A stretch of DNA of 64,000 nucleotides. Source: Lingula anatina. Its lineage: Eukaryota > Brachiopoda > Lingulata > Lingulida > Lingulidae. The stretch lies in the NCBI RefSeq assembly GCF_001039355.2, contig NW_019773659.1, positions 156,758-220,757 of the forward strand, read 5' to 3'. Both the position numbers and the translations under genes were made by a program. Below are positions 52,831-64,000 of this stretch, piece after piece (the stretch's first letter is position 1; every line of letters starts with the position of its first letter). Under the pieces are notes generated by a model that worked only from the letters and a program-made list of their open reading frames with translations, was not told where the DNA came from and did not search any database.

Positions 52831-54174
52831 CCCGAAGTGACCTTTCTACAAATTTTAAAGGAACTATAAAAAGTATAGCAATATCATTGTTGCACTGACC
52901 TCTGCTGAGACTGCAAGATTGTACATCTTGATGTGATGACGAGTTTAGCTGTCTTCAGTATGATGATAATCAGAGATACACCTTCATCTCTGTTGAAATC
53001 AGAGAACACATCATCAATAAAGAATATATGCAGACATATACAGCAGTTACAACATAGATGCACCACAGTGATCAAAATATATATGAACACATACAGCGAC
53101 AAAACAAACATGTATACTGATCAGAATATATAGAGACATACAGAGACTTTTTTCTCAGCCCCATCCCACCTCAACAACTACAAGTTCACATCAACCCTTG
53201 TCAATTAGAACATATATAAAACTCTGTGCGATCTAAGTGGCCCTTTTACAAAATCATAATTACACAGCTACTAAATACAGTGGTGAGGGTTAAAAGGGGA
53301 TTAAAGAAAACAACAAAGTATAGCAATATTATTGTTGCACTAACCTGTGCTGAGGCTGCGACGTTGTAGATCTTGCTGGCAATGATGAGTTCATAAATTA
53401 GCTGTCCTCAGTATGATGATAATCAGAGATACACCTTCATCTCTGCTGAAATCAGAGAACAAATCATCAATAAAGAATATATGCAGACATTCATTAGTTA
53501 CAACAAAAACATATTGCGGCAATTAAAATGAAAAAAAACATAAAGCAACAAAACAAACAAAGATAGCAATCAGAATATGCACAGACACCAACAGTGTCAC
53601 AACAAGCAGTGCACATGCATCAGAATATACCGATTTGAACATATATAAAAATTATTGAGCTCTAAGTGGCTCTTTTACAAAATGATAATTACAGCTGTGT
53701 CACAGCTACTAAATATAGAGGTAATGGTCAAAAACAGATTGATGAAAACACCAGTATAGCAATGTTATCGTTGCACTGACCTGTACTAAGGTTGCGATGT
53801 TGTAGATCTTGCTAGTGATGATGAGAAATTACCTGTCCTCAGTGTGATGATAATCCAGGAGACATACCTTCATCTCCCCTGAAATCAGAGAACCCATGGT
53901 CAGTAAAGAATATATGCAGACACATTCAGTAGTTACAGCACAGATATAACACAATGATGAAAAAAATATATACACATAAAGTTACAAAACAAACATAGAT
54001 AGTGATCAGAATATATACAGATACAAAGTATCACAACAGGAAGCACATAGGCATCAGAATGTATGCAGGATATTTCATCTATATACATAATTTTCTCATC
54101 ACAACCCTACCCTAAACCCTAAAAGTTCATATCAACCCTTGTGAATTTGAAGACATGTAAAACTGAGTGAGATC

Positions 54175-54370
54175 TAAGACTGGGTTTCCAAGCCTAGATC
54201 GATCCATCTGGATTGGTCTAACTCCCTAGGAAACTAGCTAGGGGGTAAAGATAATTACCACCTAACAGCTTTACCATGTGTGACAGACATTTAAGCCAGT
54301 TAAGTTGATAGCAATTTAGTCAGACTCCCTAGGGAGATAGATCGATCCCAATATCTGTTGGAATGGTCCA
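54175..54370. mobile_element. GATCGATC-family fold-back element, internally deleted
   Basis: Starts AAGACTGGGTTTCCAAGCC and ends CTGTTGGAATGGTCC; about 50 bases shorter than its relatives because part of the left arm is missing. Confidence 0.7.
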
Positions 54371-54825
54371 TCAGTGACCTTATTACAAAATGAAAATTTT
54401 CAAGAAACTATAAAAACTGGTCAGGGTCAAAAAGGATAAAGAGAAGAACAAAGTTTAGCAATATCATTGTTGTACTGACCTGTGCTGAAGCTGTGGCATT
54501 GTACATCTTGATGTGATGACGAGTTTAGCTGTCCTCAGAATGATGATAATCAGAGACACACCTTCATCTCTGCAGAAATCAGAAAATACATCATCAATAA
54601 AGAATATATGCAGACATATACAGCAGTTACAACATAGATGCATCACAGTGATCAAAATATATATAAACACATACAGTGACAAAACAAACATGCATAGTGA
54701 TCAGAATACATAGAGACACATAAATTTAAGCGTCACAACAGGCAGCGCACAGGCATCAGAACGTAAGCATGAAATATTTTCTATATAGAGATTTATTTCT
54801 CAGCCCCTTCCCACTTCAACCACTA

Positions 54826-55091
54826 TGGCTGCATTCACAACGAGTTGAGCCATGGCTCTACAAAGCCACAACCTAAATATGGAGGACGTACATGAAAGGA
54901 AAACCGCCTAATCTTTTAATTGTCTCCGCCTCTCACACACTTCCCCATTAGTCGTCCCAATGGAGCAGAGATTTCATGACTGTACCCTGCAGGGACAACG
55001 CATAGGGAGGCGTGTGAGAGGCGGAGAGACTATTAAAAGATTAGGCGGTTTTCCTTTCATGTACGTCCCCCATATTCAGGTTGTGGCTTTA
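54826..55091. mobile_element. GGCCGCATTC-family fold-back MITE, right end missing
   Basis: Nearly identical to 31762-32060 and at the same position in a tandem unit (after CAACCACTA). It stops at GGTTGTGGCTTTA, where the 419-bp duplicated segment begins. Confidence 0.78.
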
Positions 55092-55510
55092 TACAGTTTT
55101 GTGCAGAGAAGATGCCATTACGGATATGCTTACTTCAAAAACGATTAACTTGTCTTACGTACGCCCCTTAAGAGGACAAAAGAATTGTGTGAAAATCCGT
55201 AGGCTAAAGGACAATGCCGACTTACGTATATCTTACTCACATCTTACGTACATCTTACACACATGCAGCGATGAGTAAGAAGGGGTGGGCTTACGCAAAT
55301 AGGGTGACGGCAGGGTGTTTCTCGCCTTTCGGCAACACACAATCATGTGTGAAAACAGGCGTGATATATGATCTCGCTTAATTGTGGGTTATTAAATCGT
55401 CCTGTGTTACGCTGCGACGCGACCCTTTGCTCTGGTTAGAATGGGATGTTTAAGAGTTATTCACATTGATTTACTGATTTCTTGTAAATGATACCTTTGT
55501 CAACGAGTTG
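55092..55510 (+). repeat. 419-bp duplicated segment, copy 1
   Basis: It starts TACAGTTTTGTGCAGAGAAG and is almost identical to 60158-60576. It contains repeated CTTACGTACATCTTAC-type phrases. It ends at the single N at 55511. No gene is recognised in it. Confidence 0.8.
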
Positions 55511-55511
55511 N

Positions 55512-56598
55512 AAGTAAAGCTAAGTAAAGCCTGTTTCTACTTCCGGTGTTCATCCCAGCTATCATGTATAAAACTGCATGAAGGATAACAAGACTCCGTA
55601 GCGAATTAAGTTTCACAATGCCCTGTGCTTCAGGTTTCCAGAAGTCCCGTGTAACACGATAATATCGAAGAGTATGGCCTGAGAGTAATTCAAATATGAG
55701 GCCGTGTATGAAAGATTTTAAAAATTAGAAATTCAAGAATTTAAACATTTCACAAAAATCGCATCTAATTGTTTAGATTGACCTCTACTTTTATCGATCT
55801 CATCGCCTTGTCTCAACCACCTAAAAGAAATATAGTGCACATGAGGAAAAGTAACACGTTTACATGCAGGCGAAGGAGGCATACTTCAATATTAATCGCG
55901 AACAATATCAACAGCGACTAAAGACTGTTGCCTAGTCTTGTCTTTCACACTTTTACACAAACACATGAAGGTTTAATAAAGGGAGTCGCGGCGCAATATC
56001 TATCTCTTTCTTTCGAACAAGCAAGGGGCTGACCCGAAGTAAGCTTTCTAAACTTATTTCCTTTTTATTGTATATTGTAATTATTCCGCTTGCTCGCCTC
56101 CATTGTCTTGTAAAAGCGACAAAGAATGTGTTGTATTCATACACAAATTGAAAGAACTTCGCATAACTCCTTTGCCTTGTTGCATAATGTCTTTCTCAAG
56201 GTTATAATCAGTGTGAAGAGGGTGTCTTGCCTCATTTAAAAAGGGAGTTGTTCTTCATACTGGTTGTTGCTTAACTTATGCTAACCTACTCTGTACAAAT
56301 ATGGTTTCAATAAATCGCCAAAATTATGACATTAATGAACATTGTGTATCAAACGTTAAATGATCGCTATCTCTGCTCCTTTTCCTTTGACAGCAACGTA
56401 AAAAGTGTTTAGGGAGAAAGTCACACAGAGACCCGACGTTGTTTTGTCTTTAGCATTTCCTCTTCCTTGTTTACTGCAATTACTGTCGTCAATTAATGAA
56501 ATCGAGAAAGCAATTAAGTGACGGCACATTGAATATAGTTACTAGGTGCATTTCGCTGAGTGTTTACACGATCTAGAGATACATTTTAATGGCCACGC
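55512..56598. other. No gene recognised
   Basis: Unique-looking sequence right of the N at 55511. Nothing coding or repeated is supported. Confidence 0.4.
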
Positions 56599-56914
56599 TG
56601 TAGTGTTCACAAATATAATTCCCAGACATGTAAATCAATTTGATTAGAGTCGATTGCTTGTGCACTCGACTCGTTTTATGGCCTTACCTGAAGTCATGTA
56701 ACTTAAGTGGACGTGTGCAATTTGAATAATTAAAATTAGTATGTACCGCCAAATACTGCAGCACAGAATCCACCTAAAGATAAGAAATAGGTATAAAAGA
56801 CGTATAGAATTAATATCGGGGGACAGACTGAAGAAGACTCGAAGGTGACCGCTCGACGGAGCTATGGGAGACGGCCTAGAGCTTGGAGGCTTCACGTAGA
56901 ACATGTAGTTAGGG
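56599..56914 (+). repeat. 316-bp direct repeat, left copy
   Basis: It begins TGTAGTGTTCACAAATATAA and ends ACATGTAGTTAGGG. It is identical, as far as I can read, to 57684-57999. An 86-codon minus frame inside it is the same in both copies. About 770 bases separate the copies. LTR-like in arrangement but without a TG...CA pattern or a clear target duplication. Confidence 0.85.
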
Positions 56915-57215
56915 GTCTAACTGTGGGTTTTCCTGTTGTCTGGGATGATAGGTGGTGTTTTTCCTCTTCATATTAGCCCTGATTGACTTTGTTTATTATC
57001 AATATTATTATTGTGGCGAGCTTGTGATTGGAATTGTTTCCCTAGAATTAATGCTTATACGGTATATGCATATTAAAAAAAAAAGAAGTAATGGCAGATG
57101 TATGTTGAACGTAGATACAACCGAAGGGAGGTTTAAGTATGAGAAAAAAAAACAAAAAGACGATGAAACTTTATTATAACGAAGAAAGTTTATTCTCCCT
57201 TGTGTCTTGTTTCAG

Positions 57216-57411
57216 GTGACAGTGAATGGTCCCTGGATCGCCGTGCCTGTGTCATCGCCTCCGACCCACCGCCTGCCGCGTATCCAAGGCTGAGGGTTTC
57301 CAGCGCTTCGATCCATTAGACCTATCCGTCCTGCGTCCTGGAACCCAAGTAACTATACAGCCGAGAGGGGTGGACCCCGCTGTTTTGCCGATGATGCCAT
57401 TGAAAGACTAA
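57216..57411 (+). other. Exon-like GC-rich segment between the 316-bp repeats
   Basis: It follows TGTTTCAG and is markedly GC-richer than its surroundings. From ATG at 57226 a 61-codon frame reads FQRFDPLDLSVLRPGTQVTI and then QPRGVDPAVLPMMPLKD before TAA. In the other two frames it reads VTVNGPWIAVPVSSPPTHRL or DSEWSLDRRACVIASDPPPA and then stops. Which frame, if any, is used cannot be decided, and no family is recognised. Confidence 0.3.
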
Positions 57412-57683
57412 ACACTAAAAGACTCAAATGAATTTTAAAGACTTTAAAATATAAGGCGCTCATTTGCCCAGTTTCCAGAGCTATTTTTCCCTAAATTGAT
57501 AAAGAAAGATATGAATTAAAGGGTTTTATCTCTGGTTTTCCTCCGGGCCTGTCTGTAACGTGTTCTTTTATTAACGTGCTTCGCTTTGTGTATATGTTGT
57601 AAATATAATGTAGAGTGAATGTCTCCAACGTGATAAATGAAAAAAAAAAATGTATTTTTTTTTTCTGGTAAAAAGGGAAGGCT

Positions 57684-57999
57684 TGTAGTGTTCACAAATA
57701 TAATTCCCAGACATGTAAATCAATTTGATTAGAGTCGATTGCTTGTGCACTCGACTCGTTTTATGGCCTTACCTGAAGTCATGTAACTTAAGTGGACGTG
57801 TGCAATTTGAATAATTAAAATTAGTATGTACCGCCAAATACTGCAGCACAGAATCCACCTAAAGATAAGAAATAGGTATAAAAGACGTATAGAATTAATA
57901 TCGGGGGACAGACTGAAGAAGACTCGAAGGTGACCGCTCGACGGAGCTATGGGAGACGGCCTAGAGCTTGGAGGCTTCACGTAGAACATGTAGTTAGGG
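57684..57999 (+). repeat. 316-bp direct repeat, right copy
   Basis: Same length and sequence as 56599-56914. It is preceded by GTAAAAAGGGAAGGCT, purine-rich like a polypurine tract, and followed by ATCATCAAC. Confidence 0.85.
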
Positions 58000-58207
58000 A
58001 TCATCAACTAATAAACCATTAAACTGGTCATTATGTGGACTTGGGTTTTCTTAGCGCGACATTACGTAAATCTGACACGAACCGTGGAATTTTGAATAGC
58101 GTTATCCACTGAGTAAGTCTAAAACGTAATGTCCTATTTCGAGCCCACGCTTGAATTAAGCGTTCTAAATTATATAAGTTTAGGACATTCATCTCATACC
58201 TATATGT

Positions 58208-58581
58208 NNNNNNNNNNNNNNNNNNNNNNNNNNNNNNNNNNNNNNNNNNNNNNNNNNNNNNNNNNNNNNNNNNNNNNNNNNNNNNNNNNNNNNNNNNNNN
58301 NNNNNNNNNNNNNNNNNNNNNNNNNNNNNNNNNNNNNNNNNNNNNNNNNNNNNNNNNNNNNNNNNNNNNNNNNNNNNNNNNNNNNNNNNNNNNNNNNNNN
58401 NNNNNNNNNNNNNNNNNNNNNNNNNNNNNNNNNNNNNNNNNNNNNNNNNNNNNNNNNNNNNNNNNNNNNNNNNNNNNNNNNNNNNNNNNNNNNNNNNNNN
58501 NNNNNNNNNNNNNNNNNNNNNNNNNNNNNNNNNNNNNNNNNNNNNNNNNNNNNNNNNNNNNNNNNNNNNNNNNNNNNNNNN
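58208..58581. other. Assembly gap (Ns)
   Basis: 374 Ns. Open frames spanning it are artefacts. Confidence 0.99.
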
Positions 58582-59730
58582 AGTTAGTGGTATTTGTATG
58601 TGTAGTTGGATAAAATAAAATAGTCCAGAATGGTGTGTACAGGTTTGAGAAGTTAAACATGAAAACGTTTTCGACTGATAATAAAAAACATTAGGAAAAA
58701 AACGAAATAGAATGTTTGGTAATTTAAACAGTTACTCTGGCGGCTTTGCGTCATGGCTATGTATCTGACATCGGATTTAGGCCAAAATATTAGTAAATTC
58801 AGAATTATTAGCTAAAATGTAAATTGCCCTTAAATGCCAGTGATCCAAGCGAAGGGTACGCATTCCTGAAGGTAGCGGCGACGAACAGCGACAATATTTT
58901 TCTGAACAGTGAACTTTTATTAGTTACGTAAAGCCCCCTTTTCAACAGGTGTGTTTTATTAATTACTTCATGTTACAAAGTAAATTTATACAGGCAAAAC
59001 TTTATTCAAGGAAATAGTTTCACGAAATGAACGAGAGTAAAATATAAGTCGGCACAAATATAAGTCATACAACAATGAGTCTGTATTTAAAGTATAATCC
59101 CTCCTGTTATGGGCCATGTCGGATTATAATGGCATACCTTGATGCAAAACAGTCTATCGTTTCTTCCACCACGAGTCCCTTTATTTAATGTATTGTATTA
59201 CTCATTACCCATTTCATTTGACACTCTCTCTTTTTCTCTCCCTTCCCCTTTCTCTTGTTAGAAGGAGGGTAAATAATTAAGCACTCAAAATCTGCATCAC
59301 CAATCTTCAGAAAAAAATAAAACAACGAACCATTGGGCTGATCCACAACATCTGACCCAGCAGAATGAATCATATAACTGCTAGCACAAATTTATATGCA
59401 GATAGCTATAGTGCCACTAAATACATAATCAGCTGCACGCGCGAAGCTGTTGAACAAAAGGATAGTTCGCTACGGGAGACCGTTTGTTTACATAAGTACT
59501 CTAAGGGGGCATGCCTACCCAGGCGACCAGGGGGATTATAAGGCTATAGTTACTATATGCCATCAACAATCGTTTAGTGACCCTATCATTATACACTCCC
59601 TCTATTGTATTTTCCACCCCATTAATCGCAGTGTAATCTTCAAATGGTCCACAGGGTAAATGTACACATTCTCAATACTAGTACGGTATGTCTGTTTTAT
59701 CGCTATATGCGTTTATCATAATATAATAAT
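58582..59730. other. No gene recognised
   Basis: Unique-looking AT-rich sequence. The small frames at 59185 and 59450 lack splice or motif support. Confidence 0.4.
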
Positions 59731-59734
59731 ATAT

Positions 59735-60130
59735 TTTGATCACTGTGTGATATCTGTGTTGTAACTAATGTATGTGTCTCCATATATTCTTTATTTATGA
59801 TATGTTTTGTGATTGTAGCACAGATGAAGGTGTGTTTTCTGGATTATCATCTCACTGAGGACAGCTGAACTCATGTGATCACTATCAAGAACTACAACAT
59901 ATGGCAGTTTCAGCACAGGTCAGTGCAACACCACCACTATATATATAGTATCTGGAATATTATCATTTTGTAAAAGTGTCACTTAGATCCCACTTAGTTT
60001 AATATATGTTCAAAGTGAAAAGGGTTAATGTGAACTCATAGATGGAATGAGGGGGGTGCTGGTGAAAAATCTCTGTCAGTCTTTTTAAGTCTTTATATAA
60101 ACAAATTTTTATTGTTACATTCTAATGCCA
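59735..60130 (+). repeat. Tandem cassette unit, inverted single copy
   Basis: The same unit as the 31.7-33.7 and 48.9-54.8 kb arrays, on the opposite strand. Its core at 59820-59925 reads ACAG then ATGAAGGTGTGTTTTCTGGA, through CTCACTGAGGACAGCTGA, and ends TTTCAGCACAG before GTCAGTGCAAC, so the exon-like edges are conserved outside the array. In frame it gives MKVCFLDYHLTEDS and a stop. Confidence 0.7.
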
Positions 60131-60157
60131 GTGCACTAGCTGTCTTTTGTGACACAG

Positions 60158-60576
60158 TACAGTTTTGTGCAGAGAAGATGCCATTACGGATATGCTTACT
60201 TCAAAAACGATTAACTTGTCTTACGTACGCCCCTTTAGAGGACAAAAGAATTGTGTGAAAGTCCGTAGGCTAAAGGACAATGCCGACTTACGTACATCTT
60301 ACTCACATCTTACGTACATCTTACACACATGCAGCGATGAGTAAGAAGGGGTGGGCTTACGCAAATAGGGTGACGGCGGGGTGTTTCTCGCCTTTCGGCA
60401 ACACACAATCATGTGTGAAAACAGGCGTGATATATGATCCCGCTTAATTGTGGGCTATTAAATCGTCCTCTGTTGCGCTGCGACGCGACCCTTTGCCCTG
60501 GTTAGAATGGGATGTTAAAGAGTTATTCACATTGATTTACTGATTTCTTGTAAATGATACCTTTGTCAATGAGTCG
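60158..60576 (+). repeat. 419-bp duplicated segment, copy 2
   Basis: Nearly identical to 55092-55510 with about ten single-base differences. Here the flanks continue on both sides without a gap. Confidence 0.8.
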
Positions 60577-63330
60577 ATGATACGTCACTGTGTTGTGGTC
60601 TATAATACTGCAGGTCCAGTTTCCCCACTAACTGTGATGCAACCCAGGCATAACTTTGACTAAGTGAGTCAGTGAGCCGACTTTAAAATGTCAAAAAAAA
60701 AAAGAAATAAATAAATAACATTTAAACTCAAAATAATTTCCCTTTTTTCACCGACGTCCGACTAATCATACTGTTCAATCGGAGTAACATAAATGCGAAA
60801 ACTCGTAATAAGTTTCACGGCACTTTCACGTCACATGACTCCGTACAAATTTAACGAAGGCCATTTGTGCCAAGGTAAACGCTTGGTTCATTTCCTCTAG
60901 CTTCCGGTTTTTAAGCCAATCAGTACTTCGTTGACATTTTACACTACACGTACGACTACATGTGTCAAATTAATGCAAAATGGCGGGAAAGTGGGCTGGA
61001 ATAGCCGTCTTGATTTAAGCAGGTATTTGACCACTGTTGTGTGGCTCAGTTTATAGTGAAGGAGGTTTTATATCTTGTTCTGCTTGCTTGACTATCGCCA
61101 GAGGCTTAAGGTGTGAATATCACTGTAACACTACCTTTGTTAAACGCACAATTACAGGCCAGTCATTATCGGTGGGGGTGAGGGGGGGGGTTAAACGCTA
61201 CATCTATTATATTACAATATTTAGAGCCTGTGTCGGCTTTGACAAGAGTCAGTATGGTGAACAATTCTAGATTGTAAAGAGGTGCTAATGGTAATCCGTA
61301 ATTATGCCGTTTCTGTAGCACGTCCCTCCCTCCTTGATTTTAGTTTGCTAACTAGTTGATACCCTATTTAGCGCATTTAAGAATGTTGTGTTTTTTTTTT
61401 TACCCGTTAAAGCAACGTCCAATCCTATGTAATGAACATCAAACTTACAGATCACACCAACAGCATAACATTTTAACGGAATCTCTTTCTGTAATGTTTG
61501 TGTTAATTGGTGGTGGGAAAAGTCTTATTATTCAATGATTAAAATAATTGTAGAAATAGGGCTACATGTAGTCGCACAAAAGCACATTCCTTAATACTGG
61601 GATCAATTCCAGGGTGTAGGGTTTCGTATATTTTGTAACTGCACTATTATCTTACCAACTTTGGACAGCTGGCTAGCAGACAGCTCCGTGCTTTAGATTT
61701 CCTCTTGGGATGATAATTTCACTGTTGTCAGGTGCTGGTTTCGTATCGGCAGTTGCCGCAGGGAGCGTGATTGAAATCAAACTTGGCACATCTTGAAAGT
61801 TTAAGTCGCACAAAAGATTTTCAGGCGACACTTTGAATCAGAGCTGCCACGTAAGCTAACAGTTTAATTACTGCAACGTACAGGTAAATTGAGAGTTCCA
61901 ATAAGATCGCCATCTTCCTATCTCTCCATCAACATATTTCTTGAGACTGCCTTTATTTTCGTTCACTGTTCAACAAGGATAATTATCAAACGAAGAACAT
62001 CGTATGAAGAAGGGATTTTTATTTATTATTTTATTCATGAAACGATAAGAAATCTGCTCGTTTCAGCAGAAGAACGGGAATATAAAACCATTAATTTAAA
62101 ATAAAGTTCTTTGAAAATTACAATTTAAAATAAAGTTCTTAAAAAACTGCTTGCTTAAATCATTCCATCAAGATGCATGAGAACTAAATCTGGATCGAAT
62201 AAGTTGTATGAATAATGTCATATAAGAATATTTGCTATATAAATATATGCCAGACATTTCCTTTATTGCGATAAATAAAATATTCTGATATAAATTCGAA
62301 AAAAAAACCACAGAAGAAACATCCTCGCCAGTAATAGGTGCTGGTTACAGTCCGTATCGGTAACGTATAATGTGACAGAACGAGCTTGCATGCACCAAAC
62401 CAAGCAAAGTTCAACCAAAAAAATTGTAACATTTATTGGTAATGATAGCCGGTCAGATTCCATGAAAACATTATATAACCATGCTGTAGTATTTGATCAT
62501 TGTGTGGACACATAAATTATTGTGATGGTACATTTATGCTGCCTGCAAGTTCCTTCAGTTAAGAAAAACCCTTAACTATGGTGAATATTAATGGCTTAAT
62601 ACAAGAGCAGTTTTTATATGCTCGCACTCGCCCTGTTTTAAAGTTGTGGTTCATTAGTAAGACATTGGTACCAAAGAAAACAGCTTAATTCAAATGAAGG
62701 TCTTCAAACTAATATGTAGAAGCGTTAAATCCAGTTGCCGTTAGGATATTTCTTGTAACGAAATTGTAATGACGATAAGCGAGCATTGATATTCATCAGA
62801 AACCAGGTGAGATCGTTGATTAGGGAAGGTGGGCATAAATAATGGAATAATGGTGCGTGGGTAAAGCCATAATTCGACGTACAAGTCACTGGATATTATC
62901 GTCGTCGTTTTAATCTCCAATTGAATACTCCGCGCCGCTTCAAAATTAAAAGAAAAGAAAAAAAAACGCGTTTGGATAGATTACCCGGTCCCTGTTATTT
63001 TTTGTGATCGAAAAGGTTAGGGCAAAGCCAGGTTAAACTGCAATCAATTATACTCTCAAAATTTATAATAATGTGAGCATTTCAATGTAATAATTTGAGC
63101 TGAAATTGATACCTCAAGGAAAAACGTAAAATGTGCTGTCTTATTTGGGTTATGGTTCCTTTATTTTCAATATTCAGAATCAACAACACATGGGAATTTC
63201 AAAATCTACAACACAATTTACAGCAAAAAAAAAACTGTTACTATGTGCGCAGCAAAAACGCCTGTTGGAACTATTTTAGGAGTGACATTAATTTGTAACC
63301 GAGCCTTGAGAACCAAGACATCGTGAAGAG
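60577..63330. other. No confident gene; possible short 5' exon near 61000
   Basis: At about 60979-61021 ATGGCGGGAAAGTGGGCTGG continues for 12 codons to a TAA, followed by GCAG and GTATTTG, a donor-like sequence, so it could be a 5' exon. A small G run lies at 61182. Other frames (61037, 61356, 61889, 62235) have no motif or splice support. Confidence 0.3.
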
Positions 63331-63340
63331 AGAAAATGCT

Positions 63341-63782
63341 ATCTTAAACCTAGGTCCCAACTACGTTTTGGACGCACGGTTTTTAGGTTTCTTGCGTCCG
63401 TCTAGGGAGTAGCTTAATCGCAGGGAGGGAATCAAGTAAAGCCTAGGTCCCAACCGAAAGTATGGGCTGCTATGTGTGGTCTACGGTCAAAAAATGGGGG
63501 AAAAGTTCGTGCGTGAGGAGCACGTCCATCGTGCGACTCTTGGAGGACGCAAACAGCACGTAGAAACTTTTCGACCTGATCAACAGCCGCTTCGTGCGAT
63601 CTTGCTTCGTCCTAGCCGGACGCAAGGAACCTAAAAGCCGTGCGTGGAAAACGTAGTTGGGACCTAGGCTTAACTTTTCGACATGATCAACAGCCGCTAC
63701 GTGCAATCTTGCTACGTCCTAGCCGGACGCAAGGAACCTAAAAAACCGTGCGTGGAAAACGTATTTGGGACCTAGGCTTTAA
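63341..63782. mobile_element. CCTAGGTCCCAAC fold-back MITE with duplicated right arm
   Basis: The left end CCTAGGTCCCAACTACGTTT is mirrored by AAACGTAGTTGGGACCTAGG at 63651-63670. Inside are mirrored blocks CGCACGG, TTTAGGTT and TTGCGTCCG. A second left-end phrase starts at 63462, and the right arm (CTTTTCGACATGATCAACAG to TTGGGACCTAGGC) is repeated at 63673-63778. TTAAA-like bases flank it. Confidence 0.75.
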
Positions 63783-64000
63783 ATACTTACTGAAGGACGA
63801 ATACAATGAAAGCGTGCCACATATAGATGAACAATGATTGTGTGCAGTCGGGCAGATAATCAGATAAGCGGTTGGGACTTGGGAGATGACAATTAAAGCT
63901 GTCACTCAGCAGCATCGGTAGAGGGAGAGGTGGCAATTAAGGCTGTCACTCATCACCTTAAACGAGGCCAACTCAACTAACTTCCCTTACCCCAGCTGAC
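63783..64000. other. Right edge, no gene recognised
   Basis: A short repeated phrase GGCTGTCACTCA.CA.C occurs at about 63898 and 63940. Nothing else is supported. Confidence 0.4.

Larger units (their letters stand above)
48895..54800 (-). repeat. Tandem cassette array 2, with insertions
   Basis: It contains the same unit as 31667-33720. Cores are near 50106-50280, 52885-53000, 53340-53455, 53775-53885 and 54475-54590; intervals of about 440 bases separate uninterrupted neighbours (52885, 53340, 53775). Fold-back elements, a Helitron end and a piggyBac-type element interrupt it. On the minus strand each core has AG before CAGAGATGAAGG and CAGCACAG before GTCAGTGC, but most have stops in the EMKV frame. 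Confidence 0.78.

Noticed and set aside
57216-57300. Runt-domain exon (VTVNGP resembles KVTVDGP)
   Set aside because: The resemblance is six residues at an exon start; the following residues do not match and the frame stops soon after.
56599-57999. Classical LTR retrotransposon
   Set aside because: The repeats lack a TG...CA pattern and a matching target duplication, and there is no gag or pol between them. Kept only as direct repeats.
58031-58660. Frames across the second N run
   Set aside because: Artefacts of Ns being read as open.

Overview
This is a eukaryotic (metazoan) genomic window. The evidence is GT-AG introns, small phase-matched exons, and dense Gypsy, DIRS, Tc1/mariner, Helitron-type, piggyBac-type and fold-back transposons. 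Base composition is AT-rich with many microsatellites. The mix of repeats suggests a marine invertebrate (lophotrochozoan or non-vertebrate deuterostome); phylum cannot be fixed from sequence alone. Two long N runs (29877-30690, 58208-58581) and three single Ns (19600, 26941, 55511) mark assembly joins, so order across them is uncertain.

Host genes occupy little of the window. The clearest is a + strand gene entering from the left edge and ending at 14919. It has three tandem copies of a short phase 2-2 exon, a probable 23-nt microexon, a cysteine-containing ectodomain, a Pro-rich stalk, one transmembrane segment and a long acidic tail. A 10.8-kb intron filled with transposons splits the gene. 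Isolated exons of other genes follow: a minus-strand C-terminal exon of an SLC38-like amino-acid transporter (19211-19486), an unidentified + exon (21073-21147), a + exon strongly resembling the N-terminus of TTC38 (29124-29201), and a tentative minus terminal exon (36897-37045).

Mobile elements dominate. 6210-12257 is a minus-strand Gypsy element with 120-bp LTRs and a GTGAC duplication; one LTR is split by a 1.34-kb Helitron2/Helentron-like element and its body by a TTAA-flanked insertion. 21452-25567 is a + Gypsy with 146/147-bp LTRs, internally deleted. A family with 207/208-bp LTRs is present as a 3' half (25597-26940), a 1.2-kb derivative with an inverted pol segment (27544-28756, GGGTA duplication) and a 5' half (30691-31666). 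A Tc1-like transposase fragment sits at 29458-29826. Two DIRS-type (tyrosine recombinase) retroelements lie at about 38067-40521 and 45400-47890.

From 31.7 to 33.7 kb, 48.9 to 54.8 kb, and inverted at 59.7-60.1 kb, a roughly 440-490-bp unit repeats. Each unit carries an exon-like core with splice-site-like edges, and two fold-back elements appear to have been co-amplified inside some units. A 2.0-kb TTAA-flanked piggyBac-type element interrupts the array. The last 9 kb hold a 316-bp direct repeat pair, a 419-bp dispersed duplication and a fold-back element, with no confident gene.

Nothing prokaryotic, no CRISPR and no rRNA gene was seen. The most interesting material is the duplicated-exon membrane gene, the exon-like tandem cassette, the Helitron2-in-LTR nesting and the rearranged Gypsy and DIRS derivatives.
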